Shown here: positions 56,156 through 64,000 of the stretch, one piece after another
Layout: every line of letters starts with the position of its first letter
Numbering within the stretch: the stretch's first letter is position 1
DNA from: Zygnema cylindricum
Lineage: Eukaryota > Streptophyta > Zygnematophyceae > Zygnematales > Zygnemataceae
Reading direction: 5' to 3'
DNA length: 64,000 nt
Assembly (NCBI GenBank): GCA_037447655.1
Contig: JBBHKE010002698.1
Coordinates: forward strand, 174,782-238,781
Notes under the pieces: generated by a model
Told to the model about the DNA's origin: nothing
The model's database searches: none
The model's input: the letters and a program-made list of their open reading frames with translations, nothing else
Made by a program: the position numbers and the translations under genes

Positions 56156-56420
56156 AAAAACAGCTAAGCTCACCACCGTTGCTTTTAAAGAACATGTCTT
56201 TATGAGATTCAACGCTCCAGCTGAAGTCCTCACAGATCAAGGGATTGAATTCCGCGGAGATTTCCAAGAAATGCTAGATGACGCTATCACAGACCATCGT
56301 CGAACAAGCCGCTATCATCCACAGGCTGATGGATTGGCGAAACGTGCAGTTCAGAACTTCAAGTAGGCATTAAGCAAGCATTGCTTGGAGGTACATATAA
56401 TAGTGTGGGACGAGTCACTG
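56156..56420 (+). pseudogene. Integrase of the DNMT element, core after the insertion
   Basis: KTAKLTTVAFKEHVFMRF, then LTDQGIEFRGDFQEML (second catalytic Asp) and RTSRYHPQADGLAKRAVQNF. The block normally ends GxAER; the catalytic Glu is Lys (56340-56342). A TAG follows VQNFK at 56364. Confidence 0.85.
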
Positions 56421-56940
56421 GGCTATATTCCCATGGGGTATCGAATGTCGGTAATGGGGAGTCTTGTTTATTTCAGTTTGTACTATGTCTTATCTGGGCG
56501 TCAACCCTTGTTGGCTAGGAATATCTAGAAAGTTGCAAGCTTTCCGCTTCCCTTACTGTCTAACAGGGTTTTTTTTGGAAAAACTCACTAAACGGGCGCT
56601 GCTTTTCGCTCGAGAGATGCTTATGGCCTTTGACAACCTGGAGATCGCCTAACACTAGAATTCTTTGCGCTTTTCCATGAGTGCAGCGGCAGCTACTTGC
56701 CCCAGCAGAAGCCTTATCGTATGGGAGATTATGTCTACTTACGGCGCTAATCCTTAGATACCTTGGACACAGATGGTTCACCTCAGATTCTCCAGATAAT
56801 CATAGTAGACACGAATGGCATGCTAAGACCTCAAGGAGCGGTTACGGGAACCTTTCGGGAGCATTTGAAGAACTATTTTCCACGTTATTTACCGGATCTC
56901 TCAGAGGACATGGACCCTATGCGTATGCCTATCACTAAGG
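56421..56940 (+). pseudogene. Integrase C-terminal region of the DNMT element
   Basis: YIPMGYRMSVMGSLVYFSLYYVLSGRQPLLARNI, then LAPAEALSYG with frame breaks, then DTDGSPQILQIIIVDTNGMLRPQGAVTGTFREHLKNYFPRYLPDL. The last block (DTNGML) is the segment to which the deleted relative at 5180 joins its protease. Confidence 0.7.
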
Positions 56941-56945
56941 CTACA

Positions 56946-57150
56946 AAATGCACACCTTGCAATCGAGCCGACGGAGAAACATCAATGCTTCCATGGGACC
57001 ATTGCAACAAGGGATTTCACATGGAGTGTTTGGTTCCTCCGTTAACAACAGTACCGGACGGTCATTGGTTTTGTCACGGCTACCGAAGTTACCAGTCGTA
57101 TTGTCCAGCTCTTCGGCAAGCTAAAGAGCTAGGAGGGGATAATAAACTGA
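56946..57150 (+). pseudogene. PHD finger at the end of the polyprotein
   Basis: KCTPCNRADGETSMLPWDHC, then NKGFHMECLVPPLTTVPDGHWFC, the PHD pattern Cys4-His-Cys3 with CLxPPLxxxPxGxWxC. The third metal ligand (Cys in the usual LLCDxC) is Trp and the last Cys is Tyr, so this copy cannot bind two zincs normally. PHD fingers read histone H3 tails. Here one would follow the integrase and may direct targeting. The family copy at 5180 keeps the second half (GFHMECLSPPL). Confidence 0.8.
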
Positions 57151-57341
57151 ACCTCTTAGCTTCCTCTCTCACCCTACCTTTAACATTTCTTATGATATAT
57201 TTATTTGGTGCTTGGGGCTTGTAAATATTTATTTTTACTTGTTTTCTGGGATGTTCATGACTTTCTCGCTTATTTCTTTATCCTTTATCATTCAGCTGGT
57301 TGTGTTGCATGTTTATCATATTTTTTGTCACATGCACGACA
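57151..57341 (+). other. 3' tail of the DNMT element
   Basis: Parallels 7910-8097: phrases such as CATGACTTT, GGTTGTG.TGCATGTTT and the terminal CATGCACGACA. A weaker purine tract (GAGCTAGGAGGGGATAA) lies at 57127-57143. Confidence 0.7.
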
Positions 57342-59401
57342 AACCATTCTTTCCAATTTGTTCTCTCCAACTGAGAAGTCTTCTTGAACACATGAAAATC
57401 CAACCGGTAGTGCTCCTCCTTATGTCGAGGTAGCCGTTTGCATGACATCTCTCAAAGGCCATCTCTCTCAAGTTTAATCTTTCGACACCTAGGACTTTGT
57501 TTTTTACCGTATATGGATTTGTATAGTTTACACACCATGTGTTCTTTTCCTGGTTATATCAAGCCTTCCATGTAGAATTTTTCCTCTAAATCCACAGTTA
57601 GGTATGCAGTTTTGATATCTAGTTGATGCATCTGCATACCCTCTAATGCCCCTAAGGCTATTGAACTTATGAGACTATTAAACTTCACTACTGGTGAGAA
57701 AGTCTTAGTATAATCAACCCCCTTTTTTTGTGAATACCCGTTAGCTACCAACCTCGCTTTATATCTTTCCACTGATCCATCTGATTTCCTCTTAATCTTA
57801 AAGACCCATTTACACCCCACAATGTTTTTCTCTTCAGGGCGTTCTATTAAGGTCCAAGTTTTGTTTTTGATTAGTGATTCATATTCTAATTCTATTGCCT
57901 CTTTCCATTTCTGAAAATTAGAACTCTCTAAAGCTTCATGAAATGTTTCTGATTCCCCCTCTACCGCCATTAAACAATAAGCTAAACCCACATCTCCTGT
58001 TTCTTCAATGAGCTGTTTTGGTTTAGAACGTATCCGATTAGAAACTCTTTGAGGAGTGTCAATCTCGATTGTTGAATCGAATTCAGAGAGGTTGTAACTT
58101 GTGAAGCTTGTGGCGTTGGTAACTTCTCCACTAGTAAATAATGAAAGGTTGATGTCTTATCGGGGATGACGGAAGTCTAAATTGGAATGGAAATTAGAGT
58201 GGATGACAAAGGCTCCACTTGATGTTCTATCCCTGGAGAACCTGGTTTTGATGGAGACCCACTTTCTAATTCTTCTTGATTATTAAAGGCAACAGTGACA
58301 TTCTGTGGTTCTTCATACCGAGGATCAAAATTATCTATCACATCTGAACTACTTTCCTTCCCTTCATCCACAGTCACATCTCGACTAACATGAACTTTCT
58401 GTGTAACTGGGTTCTAAATTTTGTAAGCTTTTCTATTTGTGTCATAACCTACAAAGACACCAGTCTAACTCTTCTTGTCAAATTTCTTTCTTTTTTGTGT
58501 TAGGATGTGAACAAAGGTTTTACTTCCAAAAACTTTAAAATGTTTAACATTTGGTCTAAAGCCTAACCAAGTTTCTTTAGGTGTAATATCTTTCAGAGAA
58601 GTACTAGGAGATTAAATTTTCAAATAAACTGCAGTAAAAATAGCTTCAGCCCATAGGTTTTGATTAAGTTTTGCACTATGTACTAAACAACGTGCAATTT
58701 CAACTAAAGTCCGGTTAAGTGTTTTCTTACATTCCGTTTTGTTGCGGACTACAAGCTACTATAAATTCTTGCAGTATCCCCAAGTTTTACAATTTTCCTT
58801 AAAAGCATTCGAGGTATATTCCCCCCATTATCTGACCTTCAAATCTAGATCCGCTCTCCTGCCTGATTTTCTACCATAGTTTTCAACTCTCTACATTTCT
58901 CAAGGAATTCACCCCTGGATTTCATAAAATACACCTATACTTTTCTAGTGCACTCATCTGTAAATGTAATGAAAAATCTAGAACCTCCAAGACTTACGAT
59001 GTGAGTACCGCTCAAATGAGAATGAATAAGCTCTAACTTCCTTCTATGTTTTGGTTTATCATTTTTATAAAAAGGAAGACTTCTTTGCTTACCTTGAGCA
59101 CATCCTTCACACATCTTAAGGTTGTCTTTGGCATTAACGTCCTCAAGTCCTCTAACTATCTTCTTTTCAATAAGTCGTTTGAGGTTTTGCTCTCCAGATG
59201 ACCAAATCGATGATGCCACTGCCTTAAAGTCTTTTCTTCTTTGTTGAAATTCATCTGTACATCTTCATCATCCAAACGTAAAGCCAAAAGATTTCCTTCT
59301 GTCAAACTCGTGTTCATCTTCGGCACATTTCCACTATCAAGAGATCCAAGGCCACTTCCCACCATGTACAGGCTCCAGCGTACGGAGAAGGGGGAGTACA
59401 A
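57342..59401 (-). pseudogene. Antisense copia pol (pre-integrase, integrase, RT, RNase H remnant)
   Basis: Reading the minus strand from 59401: LRQWHHRFGHLESKTSNDLL (pre-integrase), CEGCAQGKQRSLPF and LIHSHLSGTHIVSLGGSRFF (integrase). After a decayed stretch comes the C-terminal signature KVHVSRDVTVDEGKE (about 58350-58395). RT follows (57991-57475): WKEAIELEYESLIKNKTW, CKWVFKIKRKSDGSVERYKARLVANGYSQKKGVDY, HQLDIKTAYLTVDLEEKFY and YKSIYGKKQSPR. A deletion then removes the catalytic RT box, and RNase H text GYLDIRRSTTGWIF appears at about 57360-57435. It stops at the DNMT element and continues at 43351. Confidence 0.85.
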
Positions 59402-60586
59402 CCCTCCGGATCATAACTTTGTTTTTCACCGTGGAGCTCAACGCCCTTGAGTTCACCTTAAACGGAGGTCAAACTTCGGAGTTTGTTTGGTGCAAAGGTG
59501 GCGGATTCATTACATGGCATCCGTTCGATGTAGCTTTAGCGGAGGGGTAAATTGTGGAACGGCACGCAGCCTTTGGGATTGTCCCGTAGATCCTGCTGTT
59601 AGCTGTCAGTAGGATGTTAGTTCAGGACCAACAAACGACAGAGCATTTATGTCACCAGGTCAAAGTTAGACGTTTCACCTCAATTAAGAACTTTGTAGCT
59701 TACTAGTGTGCAATAGGAGGACCTTTGGCTATCAATTCAGCCGGAGCCAGTCGCTTAACTTTTTGCCTTGAGTGTAGTACACCCTTTTTAGTCTTATGCC
59801 CTTATGATAACAATTGCTGGCCGCTGATTGGATTTTAGCATTGCTTTGACTTTGCTAGGTGCAATATGACAGACTTTGGTTGTATAAGACAGTTGGGGCC
59901 AAAGGAGACAGGTTGTTTTTTCAGTACTGTCTCCTAAGAAAACCCCCAGATAATAGAATCAACATTTTCTATTGGAGAACTGCTGCATTTTGTCGTTGAC
60001 TCTATTTGCCATCTTTGTTTTCGATTGTCTGTTTTGGAGACCGTAGCTCGGGTGGGTGGTTGGCACTATCTTCTCTTTGGGCAGTTTGGACGTTCCCTGT
60101 TAGAAACTTAGAAGAGTCCTATCGGATCTATACGGCGAAACCGAGGCGTGAGAGAGACTCATACCTGTCTTCGAGGCCATTCGGAGAGTTTCCTTCTTTT
60201 GAGTTTGGTCATCGTTGCACTCCGGGGTATGTTCGCTCGCTTCACTATTATCATTGACTTGTATGTTTATTTCCATTCTCTGGGGCAAGGTGATATTGTT
60301 TAATCTGAAAGAGCCGATTTTTATTGATTCTTTATTTCTGCGTGGGAGTTATTTGCGTACTTTTATGGTTGTCTTTGGTTTCTGTCTGGAGTTCTTGTGG
60401 GCCGGATCTGATGACTATCATTCCCCTTCTATTCTTTGGAGAGTGGTCTAGGTTGTAGCATTTAGTAGGCTCCTGGTGGATAATCACAGTACAGAAAAAG
60501 CAATCGTCCCCTTTTGAGTTAAAGAGGGTAGCTGGTTAGGGTAGTGTACTTTTATAAGGAGATTTAGCTCCTCTTTTTAGGTCAAT
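59402..60586. other. Unassigned sequence, possible leader of a retroelement
   Basis: No coding region recognised. A frame at 60006-60257 has no known features. 59890-59950 holds the direct repeat GGAGACAG / CTGTCTCC as an inverted pair. It could be the LTR or leader of the ORF fragments that follow. Confidence 0.35.
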
Positions 60587-61740
60587 CATAGGCGGAGGGG
60601 ATGATCAACATCGGGACCTTACAGGTGTCAGTCAAGAAGAGTGGGAGAGGCAGGAAGTAGTGGCCCAAGAGGAAGAGTTGCAGGTGCCCGAGGAAGGAGT
60701 CCCTTTTACTTCCGCTTTAGACATAGAGCAGTTTCTCAAGGGAATGATGCCTATGTCTGTCATAGTTGAGACTCCTCCCAAACAGCCAGAGAAGCAACCG
60801 TCTCCCCCACCTCCGCCGGTCTTTTCCTCGAGAACTTTCCTACATTGTCTGAGGCCACCATGGCTAGGGCCATGGAGTAGGAGGAACGACAGGTTAGAGC
60901 TCCTCAACCCCGCAGGAAGGTTTTGGCACAAAAGGAAACCATTCTTGGACCACTTCCCGAAGTGGTACGGTATACCAGGTCTAAATCTTCAGTAGTGGAG
61001 ACGTACGTGGATCGTGAAATCTTGTTAGATCTTAGTGGGCCAGGTGGCAAGGAAATTTTAGCTCTACACAACATCCATGAGTTAAAGGTAAAGAAGGAGC
61101 TTGTGTAGCGGATTGCGAGGAGCGACCGAGCTCGGATCATACGCCCAGTAGGAGGTGTAGTTGAAATCCTAAGCAGTTCGTTTGAGAGCGGTTCTACAAC
61201 CTCCGTCCGAGAGCAACAAGGGAGAACAAGGACTTCGTGTCAACAACCCACCCTATCTCGAGACATTGCCATCAGTAAATAGTCTAGAGGCCGGGTAACT
61301 TCTCGGGCTCGGTCAGGTGAAGAGACCAGCAAGCGGAAATTTCCAGAAACCAAAAGAGATTTCTGGTTCAACCATAGGGATAGCAAAAGCAGATTTGCTC
61401 CCCTGGAGAAAGAGGAGCCTTTTTTTCCTTCCACTTCAGTTTCGCCTACCATTTCTCCCTCAGTGCCGGTGGTTCGACCTTCTAAATGATTATGGCGTTC
61501 GAGACCTACGGACCTCGAGTTACCTGGTTTTGGGATTGCATATCTCTTGGGTGTGATGAGTAACACCTTGAAACAGGTGGATATCTTGCGATATCAGAGT
61601 CAGGCTACGGTAGAGGCAGAACCCGTCATGATAGAATGGGATGCTTTGGAAGAAGATAGGAAAAAGCATTCAAACAGGATCTTCTCCTAATACGGGAGGC
61701 TAAACGGAGATCGAACGGATCCTTAGGGGACAAGTATCTC
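60587..61740 (+). pseudogene. Retroelement-like ORF fragments, unidentified
   Basis: Reading in shifting frames: VSQEEWERQEVVAQEEELQVPEEGVPF, a Pro-rich run (QPSPPPPPVF), then KETILGPLPEVVRYTRSKSSVVETYVDREI and LSGPGGKEILALHNIHELKV, then SKRKFPETKRDFWF. The style (Glu/Pro-rich start, charged middle) is like gag-linker regions of gypsy elements, but I see no knuckle or protease and name no family. Stops at 61106, 61278 and 61487 and several shifts. Ends just before the copia LTR at 61759. Confidence 0.4.
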
Positions 61741-61758
61741 CTTCTATTAGGACAAGTA

Positions 61759-62796
61759 TGTTGAAATTTATAGATTTCTAGAGTATTTTCTAGGTTTAAA
61801 TATGTCTTTATAAAAAGGAAAGAAAAAGGACGGGCAGCCTGCCTCCACCTCCGCTCTCTAACTCCCATACTTGTTGTAGTCACTTAAGGTAAGAGAGAGA
61901 GGTTGATCCATGGCTGCCTTAGTTCAACAGACAGCTATTTTTAGTAGGTTACTAAAAATATACTTGACGGACCAGAGGTTTGATCCCGGTACCTGCGGTT
62001 CGTCAAGTTGACCGGTAGCGGTCAGCTTTATCCTAATAGACTAGGACCAATGCTAAGTACTATGGTATGTGATAGATATATATTTAGTTTGCGTGACTAA
62101 AATTCATTTAACTAGAACTTTATACGGCGTACATAGATTCAGTTTTATAAAGTACGTCGTACGACGCTAATTCGAAACGGATACCACGCATTTTATTTCG
62201 ACATCGGAACAAATATCACGCAAGCATTTATTACGGCTAAGATTGCGTTTGGCACAAAATCCAACGGCGCACATCATCGCCGAAATCCCGGAGTGGTCAT
62301 TTTGGCGTTTTGTGACGTGGCATGACCTGGAGCCACGTGGAGAGATGACATTCGGTCATAGGAATTCCGAGGAATGTACGGACGAGTGAAAAGCGGACAC
62401 GCGTCCACTTAATAGCCTTGTCGTACATAGGCCGTACAAAAGGTACATCGGCAGTAGTACTTTTGTGTACGATACAGTAATCTGATTGGTCCGTACTTCA
62501 GTAGATAGGAGTTATTAGAGAGAATCAGGACTTAGAAAATTTAGGTAGGTAGTCATCTCTCCCTTTGAGAGTTTGTACAAATTGGCATTTTTACTACCTC
62601 ATAACTTATCGCCTGGTTGGCCGTTTTCAGTGATTCTTTTTGCTACGGACTCAGGGGAGTCCAGGCTACACAGGGGTGCATTCAAATTGTCAGTTTGCCT
62701 TCTGAGGCAGAAGTGGTTGTGGCTTAAAGTGGGTTAGTTAAATACTATCTAGAGGCTTCCTGTATTCTATAGTCCAATGGAGGACACAGAATTGCA
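61759..62796 (+). repeat. Copia 5' LTR
   Basis: 1038 bp. Contains the conserved stem-loop at 61963-62007 (CTTGACG with CGTCAAG), CACGTGG near 62335, and the GGACTCAGGGGAGTCC hairpin at 62648-62663. The TATA box is degraded (TACAAAT near 62576). The gag ATG is at 62777. Confidence 0.85.
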
Positions 62797-63905
62797 GGTT
62801 ATGGGCCCACCCTCTAGGGTGCCACCTTTAATGGATCTGGGTTCATCTATTGGGAAGCCATGATGATGGGAGCTTTGTGTGAAAAACGATACTGGGGTAT
62901 CGTCAGTGGACAAGTGAAACGTCCACCTTCGCGAACTCCACCAGGATTTGGGGGAGTAAGGTTTTCTGCAACAACGGCTGCCTCAGCGAAGGAGGCAGAT
63001 GATGGGGACAGTAGTGTGTCCGAAAAGGAGAAAGGGAAGGAGACACCCCTCACTCCTATTGCCACAGTATCGGGAGCGGCGACCGTGAAGACCGTGGAGA
63101 ACGATACTCAAATGTGGGAGGATGTAAACATGGCTGCAAAGAACTTCATTCTAAGGCACCTCACTCAAGGTTTGGCCACTCCTCATCTTCACATTTACAA
63201 GGCCGAGGAGTTGTGGGAGAGTGTGGTGGAGATTTATAGAGCTGGAACTATTCAGGAGCTCCAGTTGGCTGAGCAAAAGCTATTGAGTTACACTTACAAA
63301 GGAGAAAGATGTAAGATTACTGTAATGATCTTTCTCCTTTGTATATGGAAATGGAAAGTGCCGGGTGGACAAGTACAATGAAAATGAAAGTTAACACCCT
63401 TATCATGAAATTACCAGATGAGTTCGAAAACATAGTGTACCGAGTACAGGGATTGCCTGATAGTTCATGGAAATGGAACACAGTAGTCATGATGATACTT
63501 GTGCAGGAAAACACAATGGAGATTAGGAGAGGAGGAAAGAGCATTCAAGCTCTAGCAGCAAGAGGGGACCGATGGGGGAAGGACCCGAAGAAACCTTATA
63601 GAGGGGAAAAAGATCATTCTAGAGGACAGAGGCCCCCAAAGGGTCTTTGTCATTATTGCAAAAAGTAGGGACACTTTATCGCAGATTGTGTCAAGCTATC
63701 AGAGCTGAGGCTCCAAGAGAACCGTGGAGGGGGTCTTCCGGAGGGAAGAAAAAGGCACTTGTGGTTACAAAAGTGTCAGGAGAAACCGAGGATGAGTCCT
63801 CTGAGGAGGATGGGGAGATTCTTCTTTACGAGAGTCTGGAGGAGAAGGAGATTCCTCGGAGGCAGAAGTGTGCCCTTGGAGCAATCTGGGAAGCTCCACA
63901 GGAAG
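62777..63905 (+). pseudogene. Copia gag with CCHC knuckle, broken
   Basis: MEDTELQVMGPPSRVP starts in the LTR. A one-base loss near 62825 shifts into the frame of YWEAMMMGALCEKRYWGIVSGQV (62840 on). It continues with MAAKNFILRHLTQGLATPHLHIY and EQKLLSYTYKGE, then breaks near 63310. The next block is MKVNTLIMKLPDEFENIVYRVQG to GLCHYCKK, a TAG inside the knuckle (63666-63668), then GHFIADC. The acidic end ESSEEDGEILLYESLEE then RRQKCALGAI matches the corresponding part of the gag-only proteins. Confidence 0.85.
62797..62811 (+). promoter_or_regulatory. Half-tRNA primer binding site
   Basis: GGTTATGGGCCCACC follows the LTR, identical to the site in the antisense TR-GAG. Confidence 0.8.
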
Positions 63906-64000
63906 GATGGATCATCGACTCAGGTGCATCCATGCATATGTGTCGTGATAAAGAACTCTTCACTAAGTTAAGAAAAATTCCTACCGTAGAGATAGAGTAT
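63906..64000 (+). pseudogene. Copia protease, start
   Basis: WIIDSGASMHMCRDKELFTKLRKI: the copia aspartic protease active site with DSGAS intact. It runs off the window. Confidence 0.85.

Larger units (their letters stand above)
43352..57341 (+). mobile_element. DNMT/PHD-bearing gypsy-like element without LTRs (TGTC/GACA family)
   Basis: Left end TGTCATGCCGCATC, right end CATGCACGACA, each matching the ends of the family copies at 2241 and 9597. AACC lies at 43348-43351 and again at 57342-57345. No direct terminal repeat was found between the first 2.3 kb and the last 400 bp; only an 8-bp imperfect inverted repeat (TGTCATGC and TGTCGTGC) joins the ends. Content in order: 2.3-kb leader, gag, protease, C5 methyltransferase, RT with YIDD, RNase H, integrase, PHD finger, 3' tail. 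A TR-GAG element occupies 51733-56155. Net length is about 9.6 kb. Many stops and frame breaks; inactive. Confidence 0.85.
61759..64000 (+). mobile_element. Copia element with gag and protease, truncated by the window edge
   Basis: LTR 61759-62796 (TGTTGAAATT to AATTGCA), then the half-tRNA primer site, gag, CCHC and aspartic protease. It is related to the gag-only elements through the LTR-interior border, the leader hairpin and the gag sequence. Because it continues into a protease, pol probably lies beyond the window. It carries frameshifts and a stop, so this copy is dead. Confidence 0.88.

Overview
The window is eukaryotic nuclear DNA made almost entirely of nested, mostly decayed retrotransposons. 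There is no bacterial-style gene layout and no rRNA or tRNA gene. Two things point to a green plant of the streptophyte line, possibly a charophyte alga or an early land plant. First, single-LRR exons of 66-72 bp with GT-AG borders and constant phase are the exon style of plant LRR receptor-like genes. Second, gypsy-type polyproteins carrying a C5 DNA methyltransferase (DNMT) and a PHD finger are, as far as I recall, a green-algal/charophyte feature. The species is not determined.

Layout. 1-2236 is old background: a GA-rich repeat, one LRR exon, then nothing recognisable. 2241-9597 is a composite of two tandem copies of one family, called here the TGTC/GACA family: an intact 903-codon gag-protease copy (2241-8097) and a 1.5-kb derivative without coding sequence (8100-9597), with a TCCA duplication outside the pair. 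11487-29684 is a Ty1/copia element. A non-autonomous large element (11705-16857) sits inside its 5' LTR, and a Ty3/gypsy chromovirus (18926-26159) with an extra 3' ORF sits inside its pol. 29685-43351 is old background with a CT-rich repeat, remains of an LRR gene (exons between 32230 and 40585), a TA-flanked MITE, and a young gag-only copia derivative (33890-38217). An antisense copia (about 42890-43351 and 57342-59401) is split by the second TGTC/GACA element (43352-57341). That element carries gag, protease, DNMT, RT, RNase H, integrase and PHD, and is itself split by an antisense gag-only copia copy (51733-56155). 59402-61758 holds unidentified retroelement-like coding remnants. 61759 to the right edge is a copia element with gag and protease, probably related to the missing autonomous partner of the gag-only elements.

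Main discoveries. (1) The DNMT/PHD element has gypsy-like pol but no LTRs. It runs from TGTCATGC to GCACGACA, is flanked by 4-bp duplications (AACC here, TCCA for the first copy) and has only a short terminal inverted repeat. (2) The gag-only copia family and its presumed autonomous relative start gag inside the LTR. Directly after the LTR they have a primer site complementary to the anticodon arm of initiator tRNA-Met (half-tRNA priming, as in Drosophila copia). Their U3 regions share a conserved stem-loop resembling the T arm of the same tRNA in antisense. (3) The gag-only family has replaced pol with an acidic domain that is conserved between two diverged copies.

Most pol genes here are dead (stops, frameshifts, catalytic substitutions). 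The open frames that remain are gag-protease at 5180-7891 and gag at 35063-37006, both non-autonomous and presumably dependent on enzymes supplied in trans.
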